Source of the DNA: Pontibacillus yanchengensis
GTDB lineage: Bacteria; Bacillota; Bacilli; Bacillales; BH030062
Length of the DNA: 38,256 nt
Reading direction: 5' to 3'
Assembly: GCF_009856295.1 (NCBI RefSeq)
Contig: NZ_WMEU01000015.1
Coordinates: 1 to 38,256, forward strand
Of the stretch, positions 30,057-37,455 are shown in pieces. The notes under the pieces were generated by a model that saw only the letters and a list, made by a program, of their open reading frames with translations, did not search any database and was not told the DNA's origin. Both the position numbers and the translations under genes were made by a program. The stretch's first letter is position 1. Each line of letters starts with the position of its first letter.

Positions 30057-30560
30057 CTAATATTTAAAAACATACTTTCCTAAATGGTTTTGTATTACTC
30101 GTTTGAAATAATAATCATCATTATTATTTTCTCGCATTTTAATAATAAGTTCCTCATATAAAAACATCTTCCCTTTTTCATACCGATACCGTATTTTGAA
30201 TGTAGCAATATCCCGGTTGTCTTTTTTAATTTGGGAAATATCTCTTTTTTGTATGAATGAATCACCATAAGAAATGCCATCTTTACAAATTGTAATGCTT
30301 ATTCCCTTCTTATCACGAAAGTGGGCTTTCTCATTTATGATATATGAATTGTACTTTTTGTTCTCTAATAGTTGTTTTCCAAGATAAATGATTCCAATAC
30401 AAATAAACACAAACAACGGAACGAGTAAAGCTCCCCAAATTGCACCGGTCATAGCTGCTCCACCAATAAGACAAAACACAAAAATATATAAAAATATACA
30501 ACCCCAAGATTCTTGAGATCTATATGGATTGTGATAAATAATAATTCCTCCCTTCTTCAT
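30057..30560 (-). CDS. Membrane protein with cytoplasmic beta domain, about 167 aa
   Basis: Two hydrophobic segments (GCIFLYIFVFCLIGGAAM and WGALLVPLFVFICIGIIYLG) lie near the N-terminus, followed by a soluble domain (KGISITICKDGISYGDSFIQ ... EELIIKMRENNNDDYYFKR) like a PH-type membrane module. The start is uncertain: the ATG at 30560 has no ribosome-binding site, whereas GGGAGGAATT lies inside the frame and would serve an ATT codon near 30545. An attenuator-like terminator (30591-30639) precedes the gene. Confidence 0.55.
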   Translation of the reverse strand: MKKGGIIIYHNPYRSQESWGCIFLYIFVFCLIGGAAMTGAIWGALLVPLFVFICIGIIYLGKQLLENKKYNSYIINEKAHFRDKKGISITICKDGISYGDSFIQKRDISQIKKDNRDIATFKIRYRYEKGKMFLYEELIIKMRENNNDDYYFKRVIQNHLGKYVFKY

Positions 30561-30590
30561 CTTATTAATTTGATAAGGCATATAATGGCA

Positions 30591-30639
30591 AAAAAAAAAC
30601 ACACTCCACCTAATAGTTTAGGTAAGTGCGTTTTCCGCC
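30591..30639 (-). terminator. GGCGGAAAACG attenuator-like terminator, copy 2
   Basis: On the minus strand GGCGGAAAACGCACTTACC is followed by a pairing arm (TAGGTGGAGTGTGTT) and nine T. It lies directly before the membrane-protein gene at 30057. Compare copies at 19184 and 34316. Confidence 0.75.
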
Positions 30640-30800
30640 TGGTATTGAATTAATATAATACTAGTTTACCATAAATTAGTTCTTAAAGAGTAATTGAAAT
30701 ATATAATTGCATTATTCAATAAGATCGCATAAGCTAGCATATTGCTAAAAACTTTATTTTATAACATTGTTCGGAGTTGCTACTGTGTATTAATAAAGAA

Positions 30801-31082
30801 CTATGAAACTTTAACTGTCTTGTATAATTCACCAATCTTGGCTGCCACATCATTTAAATGATTTCGGAGCTCATCAGGAACAGTTAATTGACTCATCCAT
30901 TCTCCAGGAGTACCATTCATCAAGATTAGTGACCTTTTAGACACGAATAAAGTTCTGATTTTATTATGCTTTATGGTAACTTTCCATAAATACTCATGGT
31001 GTTCATCCTTACTTAAACCCTGGAGTATATTATCAGCTCCTCCGGCTGAGTCACGTTCAATGCGCTTTAATTGATGAATCAT
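30801..31082 (-). CDS. Hypothetical protein, 93 aa
   Basis: This is a soluble alpha/beta protein (MIHQLKRIERDSAGGADNIL ... YLWKVTIKHNKIRTLFVSKR ... LRNHLNDVAAKIGELYK). The ATG at 31082 follows GGGGGAGATTAAAA, a good ribosome-binding site. It lies downstream of the Cro-type regulator gene on the same strand. No family is recognised. Confidence 0.6.
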   Translation of the reverse strand: MIHQLKRIERDSAGGADNILQGLSKDEHHEYLWKVTIKHNKIRTLFVSKRSLILMNGTPGEWMSQLTVPDELRNHLNDVAAKIGELYKTVKVS

Positions 31083-31174
31083 TTTTAATCTCCCCCAGTC
31101 ACGTATATCGTTATATATTCAATAGATATGTTGCAAAGGAGAGATATATTCTAATATTAAACAAATAAACCGTA

Positions 31175-31393
31175 TTAATCCCAAAGGTCATCCATTCTAA
31201 TTGTTGAATCATATTCTCTTAAAGCTCTAATAATTCTTTTGCTTGTATTCATGGTAGGATTTTTTGTTTTATTATTAGCAAGGCTACATATAGTACTCTT
31301 GCTGATTTTCGATTTTTTAGATAACCAGTCTAATTTAATATCATGGCGATCTATGAATTTGCCAAATTTGGAACGGGAATTCTTAACCACCAT
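31175..31393 (-). CDS. Cro/C1-type helix-turn-helix protein, 72 aa
   Basis: The whole product is one Xre-family DNA-binding domain: FGKFIDRHDIKLDWLSKKSK, then ISKSTICSLANNKTKNPTM, then KRIIRALREYD. A single domain of this size suits a small repressor or antitoxin. The start at 31393 (ATG) follows AAAAAGGAGGTATACTCATT, a perfect ribosome-binding site. It lies between the RsfA-like gene and the 93-aa gene. Its target is unknown. Confidence 0.8.
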   Translation of the reverse strand: MVVKNSRSKFGKFIDRHDIKLDWLSKKSKISKSTICSLANNKTKNPTMNTSKRIIRALREYDSTIRMDDLWD

Positions 31394-31470
31394 AATGAGT
31401 ATACCTCCTTTTTGTTCTGTTCATCGAACTCTTTGTGAGTCTAATACGCCTTTTACTCTCATATAATCAT

Positions 31471-31506
31471 GCTACCAAGGAGCAGAGATTTTATCTCCTT
31501 GGTAGC
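31471..31506. terminator. 12-bp hairpin after the RsfA-like gene
   Basis: GCTACCAAGGAG pairs perfectly with CTCCTTGGTAGC around a 12-base loop. No T-run follows on the minus strand, so it may stabilise mRNA or act as an attenuator. Confidence 0.6.
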
Positions 31507-31526
31507 AAGGCACATTCCAAAAAAGA

Positions 31527-31985
31527 TTAGCTAACTTTGTCTACTTTAGCAGAAAACTGCTGAACCTTTTGAAATATTTCTTTGTAAGTTTGAATTTCAT
31601 CATTCAAATCCTTGATTTCAGATTGTAGATTATCATTTTCGGTTCTTAGTCTATACATGTTCTCTTGTACGTCTTGCAAAAACTCAATTAGTCCTTGAAG
31701 GTTATAATACTCTACTGGCTTTTTGGTTGAACGTGTAGCAGCTACTTTTGCTTGCTTAGCTTTAATAAATTCTTCTTTGTAGATTTTCCGTAAGTTATTA
31801 TTCCAACGATACCCACATGCAGCGGTTGTGCGATTAAGTATATTACCTACCTCTTCAAAAGCCTTCGTTTGAGTACTTCCTTCCGCTACATGCTTTATGA
31901 CTTTCTCTGCAAGAAGCTCATCCTGCTTTGATGACCAACTATCAATACGCCCTTTTCTTTTTGTACCCTTCCCCACTCTACTCAC
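31527..31985 (-). CDS. RsfA-family (prespore) transcription factor
   Basis: The N-terminal Myb-like region reads DSWSSKQDELLAEKVIKHVA, then EGSTQTKAFEEVGNILNRTT, then AACGYRWNNNLRK. These are hallmarks of the RsfA family, which adjusts sigma-F regulon expression in the Bacillus forespore. The C-terminal half is a coiled coil (NMYRLRTENDNLQSEIKDLN). The 152-aa length fits the family. A plasmid copy could alter sporulation or plasmid genes expressed in the forespore. Both neighbours are small plasmid genes on the same strand. Confidence 0.85.
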   Translation of the reverse strand: MSRVGKGTKRKGRIDSWSSKQDELLAEKVIKHVAEGSTQTKAFEEVGNILNRTTAACGYRWNNNLRKIYKEEFIKAKQAKVAATRSTKKPVEYYNLQGLIEFLQDVQENMYRLRTENDNLQSEIKDLNDEIQTYKEIFQKVQQFSAKVDKVS

Positions 31986-32055
31986 CTCGTATTTAATTTG
32001 ACTATTTACAGATTTGACAGATTAACAGAATAATATACTTAAAATATTCGATACT

Positions 32056-32085
32056 ATTAAAAAATGCCCCCAATAAGGAGGCATT
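32056..32085 (-). terminator. Terminator after the 82-aa membrane gene
   Basis: On the minus strand AATGCCTCC pairs with GGGGGCATT (one mismatch), followed by TTTTTTA. Confidence 0.75.
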
Positions 32086-32097
32086 ACTTTGTTGTAA

Positions 32098-32346
32098 TTA
32101 GGATTGATTGTTAAACCTAGAGGAGGTTGAGAGAATCATTACAAAGAGAATGATCGGCATTGAATATAGGATATAGAAACTCTTAATTTCTATAAAGTAT
32201 TGTATAAACCAATCTCCAAAATAGGACCATATTGGAAGTATCCCTATAAAAGCAATAACCGCAATTTCAAAGCGTAGAAAGCTGTATAAGGATAAAAGCA
32301 CTGCTACTATAAGAAACATAAAGAATACTATATAACTTCCTCCCAT
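32098..32346 (-). CDS. Small membrane protein, 82 aa
   Basis: It has three hydrophobic segments (VFFMFLIVAVLLSLYSFL, IAVIAFIGILPIWSYFG and FYILYSMPIILFVMIL) with little soluble sequence. The ATG at 32346 follows a GGAGGGGCC-type ribosome-binding site. It forms a short co-directional series with the next gene upstream (32385) and a clear terminator downstream. The function is unknown. Confidence 0.6.
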   Translation of the reverse strand: MGGSYIVFFMFLIVAVLLSLYSFLRFEIAVIAFIGILPIWSYFGDWFIQYFIEIKSFYILYSMPIILFVMILSTSSRFNNQS

Positions 32347-32384
32347 ATCATTGGCCCCTCCCTTTCTAATGCACTCATTACGAG

Positions 32385-32663
32385 TTAATTAGCATATACT
32401 TTAATTTCACTCTTCTCTTGAACAATTTTAATGTCATCCATAATATCGTATTGATTAAAGTCCTCTTCACCTATTTCCAGCTTATTTTCTCCATTATGGC
32501 TATCTATAACTATATAATAGCTGTTGTTTTCCTCGTATTTATCCAATACCTTTCTTTCCATCGTTAAGCTCTCAATAACAGTAGAGTCTTTCGGCATATA
32601 ATTAATATATAATAAGGCCGTGATCACCAAAAGCACTCCTATCAAGCCTAACTTAATTTTCAT
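32385..32663 (-). CDS. Membrane-anchored small protein, 92 aa
   Basis: The N-terminal segment (KLGLIGVLLVITALLYINY) is a signal peptide or anchor. An acidic extracellular domain follows (YYIVIDSHNGENKLEIGEED and a short strand ending KIVQEKSEIKVYAN). The ATG at 32663 follows AAGAGGAATGTACT. It lies between the Spo0E-domain gene and the 82-aa membrane gene. No family is recognised. Confidence 0.6.
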   Translation of the reverse strand: MKIKLGLIGVLLVITALLYINYMPKDSTVIESLTMERKVLDKYEENNSYYIVIDSHNGENKLEIGEEDFNQYDIMDDIKIVQEKSEIKVYAN

Positions 32664-32722
32664 AGTACATTCCTCTTTTCTATTTATGTTAATCTCGCCC
32701 TCTACTACCTTTTGTTCAAATC

Positions 32723-33175
32723 TTAAACAATTGCTTGATAGTAGTTTAATACCGTATCTAAGTTTTGAGATGTTTGTACAACTTTGTCGTCCGAATTACC
32801 ATACTCCTCAGCAAGTTTGTACATTTTGGTTCTTAACTCTTTTATTTGGAATTCTAGAATTCTTTTTTGCTGGTTTTCACTATGTTCATTACTTTGTTTA
32901 ATTTGTTCTATTAACGTATCTTTATTTTGGATTTCAGAAAAAGGAATAACAGGGAGCCCTTCATCACCTTGAGTTTCAATAGGAACTATATCTCCCTTAT
33001 CTAAGGATGGATAAAAAACGGAACCTTCTGTTAGTTCACAAAAATATATAGAACCTTTCGAAACATCTGATACGACACATTCCATAACCTTCGCTTTAAC
33101 ATGTTCACCTAGTCTTTTTTTATAATCTTTATTGGATAAAGGGATGATAATCTTGATTTGTACTTCTTTAAACAT
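32723..33175 (-). CDS. Protein with C-terminal Spo0E-like domain
   Basis: The last 50 residues (RILEFQIKELRTKMYKLAEE YG, then SQNLDTVLNYY) match the Spo0E family: two helices with the SQxLD motif. Spo0E-type proteins dephosphorylate Spo0A~P and so block or delay sporulation. The 95 residues before it form a small beta-rich domain (VKAKVMECVVSDVSKGSIYF) that is not part of normal Spo0E, which is 50-85 aa. The start at 33175 follows AAGGTGATTCAC; a GTG at 33184 overlaps that site. It is the last gene before a run of membrane genes. Confidence 0.75.
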   Translation of the reverse strand: MFKEVQIKIIIPLSNKDYKKRLGEHVKAKVMECVVSDVSKGSIYFCELTEGSVFYPSLDKGDIVPIETQGDEGLPVIPFSEIQNKDTLIEQIKQSNEHSENQQKRILEFQIKELRTKMYKLAEEYGNSDDKVVQTSQNLDTVLNYYQAIV

Positions 33176-33185
33176 GTGAATCACC

Positions 33186-33438
33186 TTATTTCATAGTTTT
33201 ATTTAGCTGTGATATTAAAAACGAATACACGTCATTTGGTCTCTGGAAACATTCATGGAGGTAACTTCCTTCAATTGATTCAATTTCATAAAGTTCAGCT
33301 GGATTAAGTGAAATATTATAATGTTCAATGACGATACTTTCACCTAAACCAAGTTTTTTTTAAATCAAGGAGAAGTGGATCATAGTCACTGACATAATTA
33401 TAAATGGATAGCTGCTCTCCCACTTTACCCACTCCCAT
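33186..33438 (-). pseudogene. Frameshifted small gene with A8 run
   Basis: From ATG at 33438 the frame reads GKVGEQLSIYNYVSDYDPLL and closes shortly after an A8 run (plus-strand T8 at about 33354-33361). In the next frame the sequence continues LGLGESIVIEHYNISLNPAE and ends with a stop at 33186, joined to the Spo0E-domain gene. With seven instead of eight A, one uninterrupted protein of about 82 aa results. It may be dead, phase-variable, corrected by slippage at the A-run, or a sequencing error. Confidence 0.65.
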
Positions 33439-33439
33439 T

Positions 33440-34297
33440 TTATTCTTGCTTAATCTTTCGTTTAATAAATTCAATGTAGTTATCGGACTTGATTAACATT
33501 TCTGTTTGTTGCTTTTCATTATAATCATTTTTTCTAAGGTTGCCGTACACAAGTACATCCTTGTCTAATAATTGGGCTTCAGTATAGGTGAAGTGTTTCC
33601 AATACTTTTGAAATAGCACTAATGTAAATGTTATGCCTTCTATACTTTCAAAATTAATATACTTAACCTTTTCCCTATTAGTAATCTTCTTTACTTTTCC
33701 GTAAACAAAGTAACCTGAATTTGGATTAAGCAACCCATTCCACAACGAATCATGGGCCTTAACTTGATTTAAAACTAAATCTGATAAAGGGATTTTTCTT
33801 CCACCGCCAATATTAACTAAGATGGAAGAAATAACGTCCGGTTCATAGGATGTTAGTAGCGTAACTACACTCTTAACTGAACTTATGGATTGTGGAGGTT
33901 TATTTTCATCCTTAATTTTCACTTCGGATTCTTTCTTATCTTTTGACTCATTTTCAGTTTGTGTTGAATTTGTTTCATACTCAGGATCTATACGGTTCAT
34001 GTTCACTTTAATGATGGTTTCTTTGACACCCTTATCAAATAAGTCTTTTTGATACTCACTAACTTTCTCTAGTGAATCGACGAAATCCATAGGCTCATAA
34101 AACCCGCACCCCTTTTGGTGTTTCGAATCGTTCTTGCCTGTGGTTTTAAAATGAGGGGTCGAACCTTCATGAGAAGGGACAAAAATTACTGGTGCATTAC
34201 AGTTCTTATCAATGCAATAAATACGACTACCATGCGTATCTTGTTCATATTCGTTAGCATGGACAAGACTACCATTGTTCAATAGAGCTGTTTGCAA
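33440..34297 (-). CDS. Hypothetical protein with N-terminal zinc-finger-like region, 285 aa
   Basis: Near the N-terminus are CIDKNCNAPVIFVPSHEGST and HFKTTGKNDSKHQKGCGF. A C-x4-C ... H ... H ... C arrangement resembles the zinc-binding N-domain of CoiA-like or phage/plasmid proteins. The middle is a charged linker (TENESKDKKESEVKIKDENK). The C-terminal 140 residues (YFVYGKVKKITNREKVKYIN ... VLVYGNLRKNDY) look like an OB-fold pair. A DNA-processing role is possible. It has its own attenuator-like leader at 34316-34363. Confidence 0.55.
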   Translation of the reverse strand: MQTALLNNGSLVHANEYEQDTHGSRIYCIDKNCNAPVIFVPSHEGSTPHFKTTGKNDSKHQKGCGFYEPMDFVDSLEKVSEYQKDLFDKGVKETIIKVNMNRIDPEYETNSTQTENESKDKKESEVKIKDENKPPQSISSVKSVVTLLTSYEPDVISSILVNIGGGRKIPLSDLVLNQVKAHDSLWNGLLNPNSGYFVYGKVKKITNREKVKYINFESIEGITFTLVLFQKYWKHFTYTEAQLLDKDVLVYGNLRKNDYNEKQQTEMLIKSDNYIEFIKRKIKQE

Positions 34298-34315
34298 TGA
34301 TTAACTCCTTCCCGC

Positions 34316-34363
34316 AAAAAAACGCACCTCTTCCATTACGATAGAAGTTGTGCGTTTTCCGCC
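34316..34363 (-). terminator. GGCGGAAAACG attenuator-like terminator, copy 3
   Basis: On the minus strand GGCGGAAAACGCACAACTTC is followed by a pairing arm (GAAGAGGTGCGTT) and seven T. It lies 19 bases before the gene at 33440-34297. Copies 1 and 2 are at 19184 and 30591. Confidence 0.75.
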
Positions 34364-34409
34364 TTCGATAATATTTTAATCCAATAAAACTAAACATTTA
34401 TCACTATCT

Positions 34410-34772
34410 TTATAGTGACAAGGAGGGCTTTGGTTCTTCACCACATTGAATCTCAACCATATCATCAACAACTTTATTCAAGCGAGTTATGAGAGTAGCA
34501 TAGTTTTGGTCAGAATTTGATTTAATTTTAACTAAAATCGTTGCTAAATCTTGAAAGGTGTCACCAGACTTAGTCACTGATAAAGTCACAAATAAATCAG
34601 TGTCAAAAGGGAAAGAATCTGTATTATCTTCTATTTGAACTAGAGCATACGTTTTTTTGGTTTCAACAATAACTAAAGCTTCTTTGTCAGAGTTTGCAAT
34701 CGTATAATACTGTTCTAGATTAGATTGGTAAAAGCCTACTAACTTATCTTGAATTTGACCTTCTTTTATCAT
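34410..34772 (-). CDS. Hypothetical protein, 120 aa
   Basis: This is a soluble acidic protein (MIKEGQIQDKLVGFYQSNLE ... ALVIVETKKTYALVQIEDNT ... FVTLSVTKSGDTFQDLATIL). It is probably an alpha/beta fold with a central sheet. The ATG at 34772 has a GGGAGTAGGTAAT ribosome-binding site. It precedes the 285-aa gene, separated by the GGCGG terminator. No family is recognised. Confidence 0.6.
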   Translation of the reverse strand: MIKEGQIQDKLVGFYQSNLEQYYTIANSDKEALVIVETKKTYALVQIEDNTDSFPFDTDLFVTLSVTKSGDTFQDLATILVKIKSNSDQNYATLITRLNKVVDDMVEIQCGEEPKPSLSL

Positions 34773-34838
34773 ATTACCTACTCCCTTTTATATTGTTTTA
34801 GCTTTTAAATTAAGCAATATGGCTGAACCTGGACTTAA

Positions 34839-35336
34839 CTAAAAAGTATGCCATTCTTTAGGACGTGTTTCTGGAAGCCATAAGGTTCCATCTTTTTGTA
34901 TCATTCCATATTGACCGTATCCATCTTCTTCTACTATCCAAGTTAATTGATGTCTCATTTCTTTACTTTGGATATGCACTGGTTCGTGAGGAGGAGCTGT
35001 ACTTTTTCTAACGAAAGGGCTCCATCCAAATTCAAATTCCTGATTTAGTACAATATTCTGGTCTGATAGGTTCAAAACCCATACACCAAATTGTTTTTGT
35101 TCATTCACGTACCATAACATGTCTTCTCTAATCGGTTCACAAGGTGGTTCAATAGGATAACCTTCATATACTGTGCTTTCTCTAACATTCTCTCTCCATT
35201 CGATTGCCTCTTTTTGATACTTTACATAATCATTGGCAACCTCTATTGGAAATAGGTCATAAATACTTGTTGAACTATATGTTTTAACATTTTTAACACG
35301 ATCTAATGGAAAAGCAACAACGTTAGATTTGTTCAT
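34839..35336 (-). CDS. Hypothetical protein, 165 aa
   Basis: This is a soluble protein rich in Trp, Pro and Glu (YPIEPPCEPIREDMLWYVNE, VWVLNLSDQNIVLNQEFEFG, TLWLPETRPKEWHTF). It may form a beta sandwich. The ATG at 35336 follows GAGGTGATGAAAT. A 15-bp inverted repeat lies between it and the upstream membrane gene. No function is recognised. Confidence 0.6.
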   Translation of the reverse strand: MNKSNVVAFPLDRVKNVKTYSSTSIYDLFPIEVANDYVKYQKEAIEWRENVRESTVYEGYPIEPPCEPIREDMLWYVNEQKQFGVWVLNLSDQNIVLNQEFEFGWSPFVRKSTAPPHEPVHIQSKEMRHQLTWIVEEDGYGQYGMIQKDGTLWLPETRPKEWHTF

Positions 35337-35374
35337 ATTTCATCACCTCGGAAGTTTTCTAATTATCTTCTCTG

Positions 35375-35428
35375 TTCTTCCTTTATACACTAAATCGAAG
35401 ATAGTGCTTTTAATGTATAAAGGAAGAA
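35375..35428. repeat. 15-bp perfect inverted repeat before the 165-aa gene
   Basis: TTCTTCCTTTATACA (35375-35389) is the inverse of TGTATAAAGGAAGAA (35414-35428), with inner CACTA/TAGTG, spacer 24. It could be a terminator-like cruciform, an operator, or an RNA hairpin in the leader of the 165-aa gene. Confidence 0.6.
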
Positions 35429-35459
35429 TCCTACCCACACTGAAGTAGGATCTACCACG

Positions 35460-35747
35460 TCATTCGATAAACGGTAGCAATAAGTAAGGAGATACAGCAA
35501 AAACGATTGCTATAAAAATAAATCCATATGCTAAAAATCGCCACAGTCTCACTAATTGAGGGTTTTTCCGCACTTTAAACAACTGATAAATTACAATACA
35601 AATTAGTGCAGTTATGGAGCAAACTATAACTCCCCATTGTTGTAAAAAGGCTAAAAGCTCAACTACAAAATTCTCCATCTCTTCATCTGTAGGTAACGAC
35701 GGCAGCATCGTATCATTTTTTAATCCAATAGAGTTATCCTTGCTCAT
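35460..35747 (-). CDS. Two-span small membrane protein, 95 aa
   Basis: An acidic N-terminal tail (LPSLPTDEEMENFVVELLAF) is followed by two membrane segments (WGVIVCSITALICIVIYQLF and FLAYGFIFIAIVFAVSPYLL) with a basic loop between them. This is the layout of small pilin-like or VirB2/VirB3-type conjugation proteins, but no transfer genes lie nearby, so the assignment remains open. The start at 35747 follows a GGTGATGAAAAAAT ribosome-binding site. Confidence 0.5.
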   Translation of the reverse strand: MSKDNSIGLKNDTMLPSLPTDEEMENFVVELLAFLQQWGVIVCSITALICIVIYQLFKVRKNPQLVRLWRFLAYGFIFIAIVFAVSPYLLLPFIE

Positions 35748-35763
35748 ATTTTTTCATCACCCA

Positions 35764-36222
35764 CTAGGCTTCGTCATACATGCCATTATTTACCATTTCT
35801 TTAATAGACATGATTTTTGTTTTTATGTCATTCATTTTGAGAAGCGATTCAGACTCGTACTTAACATAAACGCCATTTTCAAAGTGAAAGATCAGTTTAC
35901 CAGCGATTTCAGTTCTAGAACTAATGTACTGATTAATAACAAAGCTTATGTTTTCGATAGCAAATATAAGGTTTGGGATGTTTGGTTCTTTTGGAAGCTT
36001 TTTAGCTTTCATAAAACCATCTTCATCCTTCTCCATTTGCGCAACATGATGAACTCTAGTGCTATGCTCTCCTCTATGACTCAACAATACTTCCAATGAT
36101 CCATTTCCACTCTCATCACATGTCATAAACGGGTTTTCCTCTTCCAAAGAATAAATCAACATCGCAATGACATTTTCAGCTACCTTTTGACGATGGTTGT
36201 TTTTCGTTACTGTGCTTGGCAT
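35764..36222 (-). CDS. Hypothetical protein, 152 aa
   Basis: This is a soluble acidic protein (KVAENVIAMLIYSLEEENPF ... VLLSHRGEHSTRVHHVAQME ... IPNLIFAIENISFVINQYIS). The ATG at 36222 follows GAAAGGAATGTTAAT. It is 16 bases ahead of the 95-aa membrane protein gene, so both probably belong to one transcript. No motif is recognised. Confidence 0.6.
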   Translation of the reverse strand: MPSTVTKNNHRQKVAENVIAMLIYSLEEENPFMTCDESGNGSLEVLLSHRGEHSTRVHHVAQMEKDEDGFMKAKKLPKEPNIPNLIFAIENISFVINQYISSRTEIAGKLIFHFENGVYVKYESESLLKMNDIKTKIMSIKEMVNNGMYDEA

Positions 36223-36362
36223 ATTAACATTCCTTTCTATATTAAATAGTAGATAAGATTTGAAAGAATGGGCTAGTTTGGAAATTCATGTTGAAATATG
36301 TAACTTATGACTGGTATATTTGTATCAGTTTCAATAACAAATACAACTAACCTCGTACACAA

Positions 36363-36382
36363 TAATACATATATATGTATTA
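36363..36382. repeat. 20-bp AT palindrome
   Basis: A perfect palindrome of TAATACATAT and its inverse lies in the 290-bp gap between the genes at 35764 and 36513. It could be an operator or a chance AT repeat; the rest of the gap shows nothing recognisable. Confidence 0.4.
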
Positions 36383-36512
36383 CTTGTCCACACCTTTTGG
36401 AAAAATTATGAGAAATATGTCTAGTTTATTCCAAACCCATCCTCTTTAATAAGAATAATTACCTATTCCCATTAAACAAAATAGATTAGGTATAGAGAGG
36501 GAAAAACCCCCT

Positions 36513-37220
36513 CTATGAAACCTTTTCTATATCTTCTTCATCCTCGTTATGGACTATTGGTTTCCATATCTTATTCAAATACCAATGCCCATCTTCAATA
36601 ATTACTTGTCCAATAAACAGTTCATTTTCTTCGTACTCATCAAACTTATTATGATCAAAAACTCTTTCCTTCGTACCATCAGATACTAATACCAAGAAAT
36701 CATCAAACTTCTCTTGTATCCTACCAGCTATGTAATAGTATCCCCTTATAGGATTATCAACGAGCTGTAGGTCTACTTCTGGAAATAGTTCGGTAGGAAT
36801 CGATGAATCTATCTCAAATAGTTCATCTTGTACATATTCCTCCACATCATTCTCGTGTTCCAAGTTATCTACTTCTTCGTAACCAATCTTATTTAAGAAA
36901 GCTACTGCATTTGTATCCAGGTCAACTTCTTCAAGTTCATCTGGAACTAATGACTCTTCAACATATTGCGGAGCTTCTACAAGAGATTCGTCAAATACTA
37001 TGTCTTCATACATTGGATAGTCAATTCCCCTTATATCCGATTCATTGGTCTCATATGAAAGGGGAGGAAATTCTGTAGCATCCTCCTGTGTAAATGATTC
37101 ATTATCTTGTTCAAACAAAGTTCCCCTTGCATTCTTCCTTGCCTCTGCACCCTTCGAAAGAAAATACAGATTCAAAGAAAACAGAGTAAAAAGAATCATT
37201 AACACTAATAATGTGTTCAT
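36513..37220 (-). CDS. Membrane-anchored acidic protein, 235 aa
   Basis: One N-terminal hydrophobic segment (NTLLVLMILFTLFSLNLYFL) is followed by a long very acidic region and a C-terminal beta domain (GYYYIAGRIQEKFDDFLVLV ... LFIGQVIIEDGHWYLNKIW) that looks like an OB or S1-type barrel. The start at 37220 follows CACAAGGAGGAAGCTTTT. A longer frame to 37409 only reads through the structured RNA. The gene lies directly behind the second copy of the conserved leader RNA and a terminator, so attenuation is likely. Confidence 0.6.
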   Translation of the reverse strand: MNTLLVLMILFTLFSLNLYFLSKGAEARKNARGTLFEQDNESFTQEDATEFPPLSYETNESDIRGIDYPMYEDIVFDESLVEAPQYVEESLVPDELEEVDLDTNAVAFLNKIGYEEVDNLEHENDVEEYVQDELFEIDSSIPTELFPEVDLQLVDNPIRGYYYIAGRIQEKFDDFLVLVSDGTKERVFDHNKFDEYEENELFIGQVIIEDGHWYLNKIWKPIVHNEDEEDIEKVS

Positions 37221-37256
37221 AAAAGCTTCCTCCTTGTGTAAATAAATGTATATATT

Positions 37257-37284
37257 AAAAAAAGCCATAGGAATCCTATGACTC
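37257..37284 (-). terminator. Terminator/attenuator before the 235-aa gene
   Basis: On the minus strand GAGTCATAGGATTCCTATGG is followed by CTTTTTTT; the CATAGGA/TCCTATG stem pairs around one base. The position equals that of the hairpin at 6844-6873 relative to leader RNA A. Confidence 0.75.
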
Positions 37285-37311
37285 TTCATTTCCGTAATTA
37301 AATTTGCACAT

Positions 37312-37396
37312 AAAAAAGAACAAGCTCTATGTGCAGACTTCTTCCTAAAAAGAAATGTCACCACATAGGGCTTGTTGCTTCGGAAACCAGGCTCAA
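37312..37396 (-). ncRNA. Conserved structured leader RNA, copy B
   Basis: On the minus strand it begins GAGCCTGGTTTCCGAAG and forms a 15-bp stem (AACAAGCCCTATGTG with CACATAGAGCTTGTT) around a loop containing TTAGGAAGAAG. It ends in CTTTTTT. Compared with copy A (6911-6995), the start and loop are conserved while the stem bases differ in pairs (GAGGT/ACCTC versus TGTG/CACA). The order leader RNA, terminator, ribosome-binding site, gene is identical in both places. Confidence 0.7.
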
Positions 37397-37455
37397 ATAA
37401 ATAGAGCAATTAATAAATTAATATACAGTCATTATATCTTACTAGTTTAGATAAC

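Noticed and set aside
35460..35747. Conjugative pilin gene
   Set aside because: Only the two-span layout fits; no transfer ATPase, relaxase or coupling protein is present in the window.
37221..37409. N-terminal extension of the 235-aa gene
   Set aside because: The frame reads through the leader RNA and terminator; a good ribosome-binding site directly precedes 37220.
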